A stretch of 10,387 nt of DNA from an uncultured Corynebacterium sp. (GTDB lineage Bacteria > Actinomycetota > Actinomycetes > Mycobacteriales > Mycobacteriaceae): positions 1 to 10,387 of the forward strand of contig NZ_CALLDG010000106.1 in assembly GCF_937999985.1 (NCBI RefSeq), read 5' to 3'. The translations under genes and the position numbers were made by a program. The notes below the pieces were generated by a model that was not told the origin of the DNA, did no database searches, and saw nothing but the letters and a program-made list of their open reading frames with translations. Shown here one piece after another: positions 5,570-10,387 of the stretch; positions within the stretch are counted from its first letter, which is position 1; the number at the start of each line of letters is the position of its first letter.

Positions 5570-6004
5570 GTGACAAGCAAACGAAAACGATGCAAGGACT
5601 GCACAAGCCAAGGCATCACAACCTACCGGCGGATAGTCCCCAACTCCGGGGGTAGGTGCGCCACCCACCACCGGGAGAGGCGGAAACAACTAAAGGCTTC
5701 GCGCCACGCTGAGCACGTACAACGCACCTACGGCATCACAGCCAGCGAGTACCAGCGCCTGTACGAGCACCAGGGAGGCGTGTGTTTCATCTGCCAGAGA
5801 GCCACCGGCCAGCGCCGGAAGCTGGCGGTGGATCACGACCACGACACCGGGTTCGTAAGAGGCTTGCTGTGCAAGACGTGCAACTACAAGGTGCTTGGGC
5901 ACCTGCGGGACGATACTGAAGCTTTCGCCCGCGCAATCCAGTACATCAACAATCCCCCGGCTTTCGGGGCTATCGGAAAACGAAAGGTTCCAGATGACGA
6001 TTAA
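5570..6004 (+). CDS. Recombination endonuclease VII family nuclease
   Basis: This encodes 144 residues from GTG 5570, with a weak SD (AGAAGGG, 11 bases upstream). The core matches Pfam Recombination endonuclease VII: YGITASEYQRLYEHQGGVC, a zinc-binding CxxC pair (C72, C75), the catalytic HNH-like DHDHDTG (88-94), VRGLLC, and the second CxxC pair (C101, C104) followed by Asn105. The family includes phage T4 gp49, which resolves Holliday junctions and branched DNA during replication and packaging. The basic N-terminus carries an extra CxxC (C8, C11) and CxxH (C30, H33), possibly a second small zinc site. The gene follows the ATPase by 22 bases and its 3' end overlaps the next gene by 11. Confidence 0.9.
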   Translation: MTSKRKRCKDCTSQGITTYRRIVPNSGGRCATHHRERRKQLKASRHAEHVQRTYGITASEYQRLYEHQGGVCFICQRATGQRRKLAVDHDHDTGFVRGLLCKTCNYKVLGHLRDDTEAFARAIQYINNPPAFGAIGKRKVPDDD

Positions 6005-6311
6005 AGATCTAGAGAAGCTACTGCTCGCAGTAGCGGGGGCGGAAGAATCCCACAGGCTTGACCGCCCGAGAGAGGATGAAGAATTCATCTACGGAAGGGT
6101 AGAAACTGCAACGTTCGAGGCGGTGTACGGTGTTCGCACCAAGATCACCCGCCCCGGGTTCGAGGTTGATCTATTCATCGACGGTCGGGCTGCCAGTGTG
6201 GAGTTCCCGGAGACCGTAACCCTCGCAGAGGCTGAGCGGTGTATCCAAGCCATGGTCGGGACGTTCATGGCGGCTCACGCCGCAGGTAACGGGGAGGCGC
6301 TCGATGACTGA
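5994..6311 (+). CDS. Small protein of unknown function
   Basis: This encodes 105 residues from ATG 5994, which has GAAAGG six bases upstream and overlaps the endonuclease VII stop by 11 bases. The N-terminus is an amphipathic helix (IKDLEKLLLAVAGAEESH); the middle has beta-like stretches (EFIYGRVETATFEAVYG, FEVDLFIDGRAASVEF); the C-terminus is a helix (LAEAERCIQAMVGTFMAAHAA). No catalytic motif, zinc site or membrane segment is evident. Its last codons carry the SD (GGAGG, 6294-6298) of the next gene, which it overlaps by eight bases. The position between recombination and primase genes suggests a replication accessory role, without direct evidence. Confidence 0.75.
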   Translation: MTIKDLEKLLLAVAGAEESHRLDRPREDEEFIYGRVETATFEAVYGVRTKITRPGFEVDLFIDGRAASVEFPETVTLAEAERCIQAMVGTFMAAHAAGNGEALDD

Positions 6312-6534
6312 TCCGCTGTTCAAACAGATCGACAGGTACACAGACCCTAAGCTACGACCGTTCGCCGGGAGCTGGGCACTAACCCTACAGGTCTCAGGCA
6401 TGTTCAAGGACGAGGAAGCGGTGTTCGAGCGCATGAACAGCCTCCTCCGGGACTTCACCCCGGATGAGTTGGAGTATCTCGGGTACGCGGATATTGAATC
6501 GGACGTCTGGATCGACGATGGTACCGACTACTAG
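6304..6534 (+). CDS. Acidic 76-residue orphan
   Basis: ATG 6304 lies five bases after GGAGG and overlaps the preceding stop by eight bases, so the start is well supported. The protein has a short N-terminal segment (DPLFKQIDRYTDPKL), a beta stretch (SWALTLQVSGMF), an acidic helix (DEEAVFERMNSLLRDF) and an acidic tail (DIESDVWIDDGTDY). I recognise no family. It is co-oriented and tightly packed with replication genes, so co-expression is likely. Confidence 0.72.
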   Translation: MTDPLFKQIDRYTDPKLRPFAGSWALTLQVSGMFKDEEAVFERMNSLLRDFTPDELEYLGYADIESDVWIDDGTDY

Positions 6535-6551
6535 AAAGGAGGCTTGAGGGC

Positions 6552-6824
6552 ATGATCCTACAGACCATGCTTGACCGGATCGAGAAGCAGGAAGCCGATG
6601 ACGACCTCGTGTACGAGGTGAGAGTGTGGACCGCGAACCGCTACTACGCCGATAAAATCAAAGGTACGCGCACCGCGCTCGACACCTACTACGGAGCCTT
6701 AGAGCTAGTCTTCGGGGACTACAGCCCGGATGACCCGACCTACCTGGTGCTCGGAGGCCCCGCCGTGCGGTTCCAGGACATCGAGGCAATAGAGCTCAAG
6801 GAGGCCCAGCCGGGTGATCAGTGA
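6552..6824 (+). CDS. 90-residue orphan upstream of primase
   Basis: ATG 6552 follows a perfect SD, AAAGGAGG (6535-6542), by nine bases. The TTG at 6544 is out of frame. The sequence shows an N-terminal helix (TMLDRIEKQEADDD), beta strands (LVYEVRVWTAN) and a later acidic part (VFGDYSPDDPTYLVLGGPAVRFQDIEAIEL). No known domain is recognised. The last codons contain the primase SD (AAGGAGG, 6798-6804) and the stop overlaps the GTG of the primase gene by 11 bases, so the two are probably translated together. Confidence 0.75.
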   Translation: MILQTMLDRIEKQEADDDLVYEVRVWTANRYYADKIKGTRTALDTYYGALELVFGDYSPDDPTYLVLGGPAVRFQDIEAIELKEAQPGDQ

Positions 6825-7146
6825 AGTCCTAGCGAGGTACTACCCCGAGTGGGATCCGCCCGAGCGGGACGAGTTCGCGGGTTGGGTACGCTGCACCTGC
6901 CCCGTGCACAGCGACGAGTTCCCCAGCGCGAGCATCAGCTTTGAGAAAGAAGCTTTCAAATGCCACGGGTGCGGGTACAAGGGAGACTACCTGAAAATCA
7001 TTATGAGAGAAGAGGAGGTGAGCCGTGACGCGGCTGTCAGAATCGCAGAGGGAATCGCTGAAAACAGCGGTATCGAAGTACCACGAAGCGCTGCCCGGAA
7101 GCGAAGCCGAGGAGTACCTAAGCTCAAGAGGTTTAACCGGGTTTGA
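6814..7146 (+). CDS. DNA primase, CHC2-type zinc-finger subunit
   Basis: This encodes 110 residues from GTG 6814, nine bases after AAGGAGG. Residues C29-x2-H32-x17-C50-x2-C53 form the CHC2 zinc finger that bacterial and T7-like primases use to read the priming site. The surrounding residues fit the family (CPVHSDEFPSASISF, then KCHGCGYKGDYLKIIM). The C-terminal 40 residues are basic (SAARKRSRGVPKLKRF) and lie over the 122-nt overlap with the catalytic-subunit gene. L5-like phages also encode primase as two adjacent ORFs. The short product has no Toprim catalytic site, so it must work with the downstream protein. Confidence 0.88.
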   Translation: MISEVLARYYPEWDPPERDEFAGWVRCTCPVHSDEFPSASISFEKEAFKCHGCGYKGDYLKIIMREEEVSRDAAVRIAEGIAENSGIEVPRSAARKRSRGVPKLKRFNRV

Positions 7147-7678
7147 TGGGGTTGACAAATACCGACTAGGGTATGTCAACGACCCGCTGCCCGAGCACGA
7201 GAAGCACCGGGGCAAACTGGTGATCCCCTACCTGCGGTGGCACCCGAGGTACGGGTGGACGTGCGTGAGCCTGAGGTTCCGCGCGATCGACGGGTCAAAA
7301 CCCAAGTACGCGAGCATGGCCGGCGACAGGCCACGCCTGTACAACACCCAGGCGCTCAACGCACCCTCAACAGAGGTTTGCATTGCGGAAGGAGAGCTCG
7401 ATGCCCTCACAGCCACGCTGGCGGGGATGCCCACCGTGGGTGTCCCGGGAGCCACGCTGTGGCAAGACCACTGGACAGAGCTGTTCCGCGGCTACCGCAC
7501 CGTGCACGTCGTAACCGACGGAGACGAAGCCGGAGAAAAGCTCGGAAAGCACCTGGCTAAGCAACTATCGAACGCCCGGGTTGTGGAATGCCCACCCGGC
7601 GAAGACATCAATTCCTTGTACACGAAGTACGGGGTGGAGAGATTGGAGAAACTATGGACTACAACGGCACACCAGTAG
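7025..7678 (+). CDS. DNA primase, Toprim catalytic subunit
   Basis: This encodes 217 residues from GTG 7025, six bases after GGAGG (7014-7018). The strong SD argues for independent initiation rather than a frameshift from the zinc-finger ORF. The early part EEYLSSRGL (29-37) is typical of primases before the catalytic core. Toprim residues are E122 (IAEGELDALTA), the D165-G166-D167 motif (VVTDGDEAGEK) and D194 (PGEDINSLY). The protein should synthesise RNA primers once the zinc-finger subunit has positioned it on template. It lacks a helicase domain; the DnaB-like ATPase upstream may supply that. Its 3' end overlaps the redoxin gene by 25 bases. Confidence 0.88.
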   Translation: MTRLSESQRESLKTAVSKYHEALPGSEAEEYLSSRGLTGFDGVDKYRLGYVNDPLPEHEKHRGKLVIPYLRWHPRYGWTCVSLRFRAIDGSKPKYASMAGDRPRLYNTQALNAPSTEVCIAEGELDALTATLAGMPTVGVPGATLWQDHWTELFRGYRTVHVVTDGDEAGEKLGKHLAKQLSNARVVECPPGEDINSLYTKYGVERLEKLWTTTAHQ

Positions 7679-7911
7679 CAACAGTGTTCACGAAGCGGAA
7701 CTGCCCCGCGTGCGAGGCGACGAAGAAGCTGTTCGCCAAGCTGGGCGCGGAGATCGAGATCGAAGACCTGGATCGTGACCCGGCGGCTCTACAGTTCGTG
7801 AAGGAGCAAGGGTTTATGCAAGCCCCGGTGGTGGGCACGAAGCTTACCGGGATGGAGTGGTCCGGCTACAAGCCAGACCTGATCCGAGAGGCGGTGAGGA
7901 AGCATCGCTAG
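7654..7911 (+). CDS. nrdH: NrdH-like glutaredoxin
   Basis: This encodes 85 residues from ATG 7654, with GGAG five bases upstream, overlapping the primase gene by 25 bases. The CPAC redox motif (C17, C20) sits after the first beta strand (VATVFTKRNC). QAPVV (56-60) contains the cis-Pro, and WSGYKPDLI (69-77) is the C-terminal signature that separates NrdH-redoxins from ordinary glutaredoxins. NrdH proteins take electrons from thioredoxin reductase and reduce class Ib ribonucleotide reductase, supplying dNTPs for phage replication. The more usual CVQC/CMQC pair is replaced by CPAC. No ribonucleotide reductase gene lies in this window; it could be further along or the host's enzyme. Confidence 0.88.
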   Translation: MDYNGTPVATVFTKRNCPACEATKKLFAKLGAEIEIEDLDRDPAALQFVKEQGFMQAPVVGTKLTGMEWSGYKPDLIREAVRKHR

Positions 7912-7927
7912 GCAGCAGACACCGATC

Positions 7928-8086
7928 CTGCTAACAGCAACCCAAGCGAGTAAGTACTTCCCCACCCTGAAGGGTAGGGAGGTCCAGTTCCTGCAAGACG
8001 TACCAGTCGCAGGGGCTTGGGGTAAAGCCCCGGTCTACGCAACCAGGGATATTCGACAGAAACTGAAGAAGGAGGAGGCTGAGTGA
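7928..8086 (+). CDS. Probable small gene lacking a canonical start codon
   Basis: The 171-nt gap after the redoxin gene holds one frame open from 7898 to a TGA at 8084-8086. The inferred residues (from LTATQASKYFPTLKGREVQF to YATRDIRQKLKKEEAE) look like a normal small protein, with a basic-acidic helical tail and codon use like the neighbours. The SD of the DUF3310 gene lies in its last codons, and its stop overlaps that GTG. No ATG, GTG or TTG lies in the frame. CTG 7928 is given as the best guess because the sequence after it looks like a natural N-terminus. ATC 7904, near GAGGAAG, and ATC 7925 are alternatives, as is a frameshift from the redoxin gene or a sequence error. Confidence 0.45.
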   Translation: MLTATQASKYFPTLKGREVQFLQDVPVAGAWGKAPVYATRDIRQKLKKEEAE

Positions 8087-8328
8087 CCAACCACAAAGCG
8101 ATCCACAACCCGGCCCACTACCAGACCAGCAGTGGGCTGGAAGCCATCGACGTGATCGACGCGTTCTTCCACGACAACTACGCGCTCGGGAACGTGTTCA
8201 AGTACATCGCCCGGGCTGGCAAGAAGGGTGACACCCTGGAGGATCTGGGCAAGGCGCAGTGGTACCTGAACCACGCGATCCTGCTGGAGAACCGCGAGGA
8301 TAAGGAAATCCAGGGGGTGCCGCTGTGA
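8083..8328 (+). CDS. DUF3310 (SaV-like) protein
   Basis: This encodes 81 residues from GTG 8083, seven bases after GGAGG (8071-8075). It matches the DUF3310 pattern well: HYQTSSGLEAIDVIDAFF near the N-terminus, GNVFKYIARAGKKGD (residues 37-51), then EDLGKAQWYLNHAI. The family is widespread in phages of many hosts and is often annotated as a nucleotide kinase or MazG-like protein, but its biochemical activity is not settled as far as I know. The context, between a redoxin and a metallophosphoesterase, fits nucleotide metabolism. The stop overlaps the next gene's GTG as GTGA, so translation is coupled. Confidence 0.88.
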   Translation: MTNHKAIHNPAHYQTSSGLEAIDVIDAFFHDNYALGNVFKYIARAGKKGDTLEDLGKAQWYLNHAILLENREDKEIQGVPL

Positions 8329-9092
8329 CAGTCGAGAATGTGCTGATCATCCCTGACACGCACTTTCCTGATACGGACATGCGGGTGTGGAAGACGATCC
8401 TGCGGATCATCGCGTCCGAGAAGCCCGACCGGATCGTACACATCGGAGATCTGATGGACTACCCTCAGCCGTCCAGGTGGACGAAGGGCACTAAATCCGA
8501 GTTCGAGGGTAGCGTTTATGAAGCTTCTAAGAACGCGGTGAAGAAGATCATCGAGCCGTTGCGCGAGGTGTTCGACGGACCGATCGGGGTGCACGAGGGT
8601 AACCACGACCTTCGACCCCGCGCTTACATGGAGAAGTATGCACCAGCGTTGGCTGACACGGACTACTTCAACTTTGAGAAGCTGCTTCGGTTCGACGAGT
8701 TCGAGATTGAACGGCTACCGGACTTCCACACGGTAGCCCCGGGGTGGATCACCACCCACGGGCACCTGGGCGGTATCCGCCTGAACCCTAACGCTGGCAT
8801 GACCGCTCTGAAGGCGGCTGAGCGGTTGGGTGTGAACGTTGTGATGGGTCACACGCACCGCGCTGGTATTTGTAACCTAACCCGTGGCAGAGAAGGAGTC
8901 GCGGACGTAACAACAGGAATGGAGGTGGGTCATATCATGGACCCGAAGAAGGTAACTTACCTAAAGGGCGCTACAGGGAACTGGCAGCAGGGTGTTGGTT
9001 GGTTGACAATCGACGGCAAGCATGTTGTCCCCAAGTTCCTGCCGGTGTCGGCGCGGAAGATGAGCGTGCACGAGAAGGTGTATGCGGTGTGA
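8325..9092 (+). CDS. Metallophosphoesterase
   Basis: This encodes 255 residues from GTG 8325 (GTGA overlap). All five calcineurin-like metal-binding motifs are visible: D11-x-H13 (PDTHFPD), G41-D42 (GDLMD), G92-N93-H94-D95, H145-G146-H147, and G175-H176-T177-H178. The protein should therefore be a two-metal phosphohydrolase. Phage members of this group often sit beside DUF3310 and replication genes, as here. The substrate could be a cyclic nucleotide, a nucleotide, DNA ends or a phosphoprotein; the sequence does not tell. There is no signal peptide, so it is cytoplasmic. Its 3' end holds the candidate operator-like site at 8997-9010, and its stop overlaps the GTG of the next gene. Confidence 0.9.
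   Translation: MTVENVLIIPDTHFPDTDMRVWKTILRIIASEKPDRIVHIGDLMDYPQPSRWTKGTKSEFEGSVYEASKNAVKKIIEPLREVFDGPIGVHEGNHDLRPRAYMEKYAPALADTDYFNFEKLLRFDEFEIERLPDFHTVAPGWITTHGHLGGIRLNPNAGMTALKAAERLGVNVVMGHTHRAGICNLTRGREGVADVTTGMEVGHIMDPKKVTYLKGATGNWQQGVGWLTIDGKHVVPKFLPVSARKMSVHEKVYAV
8997..9010 (+). promoter_or_regulatory. Candidate stoperator-like site inside the metallophosphoesterase gene
   Basis: GGTTGGTTGACAAT matches the site upstream of the repressor gene at 12 of 14 positions and in the same orientation relative to transcription. L5-type repressors bind such sites inside genes to halt elongation. No -10 element is obvious downstream, so a stoperator role fits better than a promoter. Chance recurrence is possible. 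Confidence 0.35.
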
Positions 9093-9664
9093 TCGGAAAC
9101 AGTTTTCACGAGAAGCACTCGGCCACCGTCAAGAGCGTCGCTCGGCAGGCAGCGTACAGGTGGAACGGCCTGGTCGATGCTGAGGACGTTGAGCAGGATC
9201 TGTGGCTGTTCATTATGACCAGCCCCAGCGTGTCCGAGTACATGGATCGTTCTTCCGACGGGGAGATCCGTTCCGCTCTGCGGAAGAAGGCAGACTCGAT
9301 CTGCTCGCAGGAGCGGGATTCGTACGACCATTTCACCGGCAACTTCCACTACAGCACCCGCGACGTGGCAGACATCCTGGCGCGCGTTGCCGATTGTTTG
9401 GGGGTTACTGAGGCTGAGCGCATGGATTTGCAGCTCGGCATGGAGGAGCTGGAGGCGGAGTACCCGAACCAGTTCGAGAACGTCAAGAAGTATTTCTACG
9501 CGGGAGCAGAATCCCGCGACCGAGTAGACAGAGTAAGGAAGTCACGATGCTTGGAAAAACTCACCACCACCATGAACCGCAAGCGATCCCAGCGGGATCT
9601 CGACCGCGCGGAGGGGCTCGGAACACGACCCCTAAGCACCGCAAGCAAGGAGGAGGACTACTAG
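9089..9664 (+). CDS. Sigma-factor-like DNA-binding protein
   Basis: This encodes 191 residues from GTG 9089, which overlaps the previous stop; GAGAAGG lies ten bases upstream. Residues 14-43 (from VKSVARQAAYRWNGLV to DVEQDLWLFIM) resemble sigma-70 region 2, as in ECF factors (arginine-rich helix, then D-x-EDVxQDxWL). Residues about 119-163 (from EELEAEYPNQFENVKKYF to VDRVRKSRCLEKLTTTMNRKR) resemble a region-4 helix-turn-helix. The linker is longer than in most ECF sigmas. It may direct host RNA polymerase to phage promoters or act as a transcription regulator. Homology to a true sigma factor is inferred from pattern alone. The last 118 bases also encode the start of the next protein. Confidence 0.65.
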   Translation: MIGNSFHEKHSATVKSVARQAAYRWNGLVDAEDVEQDLWLFIMTSPSVSEYMDRSSDGEIRSALRKKADSICSQERDSYDHFTGNFHYSTRDVADILARVADCLGVTEAERMDLQLGMEELEAEYPNQFENVKKYFYAGAESRDRVDRVRKSRCLEKLTTTMNRKRSQRDLDRAEGLGTRPLSTASKEEDY

Positions 9665-9846
9665 CCCTAATCATCATCGCAGCGATCGTATCGCTGATCA
9701 TCACCTTCCTAGCAACCAAGTACGGCGTCGTACCAATGCTGGAAGACCTGACCGGACGAGACGTGCGCGTAGCGCCAGTGCTGCTAACCGTGCTGCTGAT
9801 CGTCTACACCCTCAACCCACTGGAGATGAAGTTCACCAATGAATGA
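9547..9846 (+). CDS. Small protein with two predicted membrane helices
   Basis: This encodes 99 residues from ATG 9547, which has AAGGA (9535-9539) seven bases upstream. No other ATG, GTG or TTG lies in frame before the first hydrophobic stretch, so the start must lie within the sigma-like gene. The basic, His-rich N-terminus (THHHHEP, then RPRGGARNTTPKHRKQGG) precedes a strong membrane helix (about 38-59, LLALIIIAAIVSLIITFLATKY) and a second (about 75-92, VAPVLLTVLLIVYTL), with a short acidic loop between them (MLEDLTGRDVR). The positive-inside rule puts the N-terminus in the cytoplasm. No lysis motif or family is recognised; a holin is possible but not supported by context, which is replicative. 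It overlaps the next gene by eight bases. Confidence 0.75.
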   Translation: MLGKTHHHHEPQAIPAGSRPRGGARNTTPKHRKQGGGLLALIIIAAIVSLIITFLATKYGVVPMLEDLTGRDVRVAPVLLTVLLIVYTLNPLEMKFTNE

Positions 9847-10306
9847 TCCGTTCGCGGGCCTGGAAGAAGCCCCAAACAACTCTTCCGACACTGACAAGAA
9901 CACCGCCACCGACAAGAAGGAGACCACCGTGGCAACCACCGAAAACCAGCCCAAGATCGTCGTAACCCTGAAGGGCGGCTCCGGCTACGATGCCCCGTGG
10001 GTGGTCGTGCACGCCGACACCCCGCAGGGCGCGCTCGACACCCTCAACGACGAGGGCACCAAGCAGCTGCTGGAGCAGACCAAGAAGGTCGGCGCTTTCT
10101 TCAGCGCAGGAGGACGCAAGGCCAGCAACGGCCAGCCAGCAGCAGCCACCCGCCCGGCCAACGGCCAGGAACCCCCGGAGGGCTACGTCTTCAAGTCCGG
10201 CGTATCCCAGAAGACCGGCAAGCCGTGGCAGGCGTTCATGCCGATCGACCGTAACTCTGGCCTACAGGCCATCTGGCTCAACGCTGACGGCTCCCGCCGC
10301 AGCTAA
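9839..10306 (+). CDS. Candidate ssDNA-binding protein
   Basis: This encodes 155 residues from ATG 9839, whose SD is poor (GGAG 13 bases upstream). GTG 9929 (codon 31) has a perfect AAGGAG six bases upstream and would give a 125-residue form starting MATTENQPK. The layout is a hydrophilic leader (1-37), a core (about 38-89, from PKIVVTLKGGSGY to QLLEQTKKVGAFF), a Gly/Ala/Pro linker (90-113) and a C-terminal motif (YVFKSGVSQKTGKPWQAFMP, 116-135). Actinophage proteins of this shape are, as I recall, often annotated as ssDNA-binding, but I cannot confirm an OB fold. Codon choice is unusually uniform (AAG, GCC, GGC, CTG, CAG), as expected for an abundant protein. Position among replication genes agrees. 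Confidence 0.6.
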   Translation: MNDPFAGLEEAPNNSSDTDKNTATDKKETTVATTENQPKIVVTLKGGSGYDAPWVVVHADTPQGALDTLNDEGTKQLLEQTKKVGAFFSAGGRKASNGQPAAATRPANGQEPPEGYVFKSGVSQKTGKPWQAFMPIDRNSGLQAIWLNADGSRRS

Positions 10307-10320
10307 GGAGGAGATGCCCC

Positions 10321-10387
10321 ATGACCACCCGCAGAACCTACGACCTACCCGAACCGTCGAAAACCCGCGACACATACAGCACCTGGC
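10321..10387 (+). CDS. 5' end of an unidentified gene (partial)
   Basis: ATG 10321 lies nine bases after GGAGG (10307-10311). The earlier ATG 10314, in another frame, leaves only two bases and reads out an unlikely His/Pro/Arg-rich peptide. The 22 visible codons begin MTTRRTYDLPEPSKTRDTYS, and the gene runs off the right edge. There is too little sequence to name a family. In L5-like phages further replication or nucleotide-metabolism genes, including DNA polymerase I, lie in this direction. Confidence 0.6.
   Translation, partial: MTTRRTYDLPEPSKTRDTYSTW

Noticed and set aside
5229..5573. 114-codon + strand frame inside the ATPase gene
   Set aside because: The Arg/Pro/His-rich translation is typical of an off-frame reading; the ATPase frame has Walker motifs here.
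7908..8108. 66-codon - strand frame in the gap after nrdH
   Set aside because: All well-supported genes are on the + strand. The + frame to 8086 gives a more natural protein and shares its stop with the next start.

Overview
The window reads as a stretch of early and DNA-replication genes from a temperate actinobacteriophage. It most resembles the L5/Bxb1-like (Cluster A) phages of mycobacteria and their relatives on other actinobacterial hosts. The reasons are the moderately high GC, frequent GTG and TTG starts, short tightly packed genes all on the + strand, a repressor with the L5 gp71 layout, and the gene order after it: Cas4-family exonuclease, DnaB/RecA-like ATPase, endonuclease VII, two-part primase, NrdH redoxin, DUF3310, metallophosphoesterase. 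The host genus cannot be read from the sequence. There are no tRNAs, insertion sequences or CRISPR arrays.

Region 1 (1-2957) holds the 3' end of one gene and then seven small orphan genes. One has a membrane segment and one has a Cys-rich zinc-ribbon-like N-terminus. Several of the rest are very acidic (933-2957). They look like early accessory or host-takeover genes, but none can be given a function from sequence alone.

Region 2 (2958-3131) is the main non-coding stretch. It carries an 8-bp inverted repeat, two small hairpins and a consensus -35 hexamer (TTGACA) inside a 14-bp site. A 12/14 copy of that site lies at 8997-9010. The repressor gene follows directly. The arrangement resembles the repressor/stoperator control known from L5.

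Region 3 (3132-7678) is the replication and recombination core: repressor, small orphan, PD-(D/E)XK exonuclease with a 4Fe-4S cysteine set, a 43-residue TTG-start gene, a P-loop ATPase, endonuclease VII, three small orphans, and a primase split into a zinc-finger protein and a Toprim protein whose genes overlap by 122 nt.

Region 4 (7654-10387) supports nucleotide metabolism and regulation: NrdH redoxin, a probable small gene with no canonical start codon, DUF3310, metallophosphoesterase, a sigma-like DNA-binding protein, a two-span membrane protein overlapping it by 118 nt, a candidate ssDNA-binding protein, and the first codons of another gene.

Nearly all genes overlap or abut, so they are probably one or two long transcripts. 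I do not see a convincing new enzymatic system. The features most worth follow-up are the candidate stoperator sites, the start-less ORF, the dual-coding overlaps, and the acidic early proteins, two of which share a motif.
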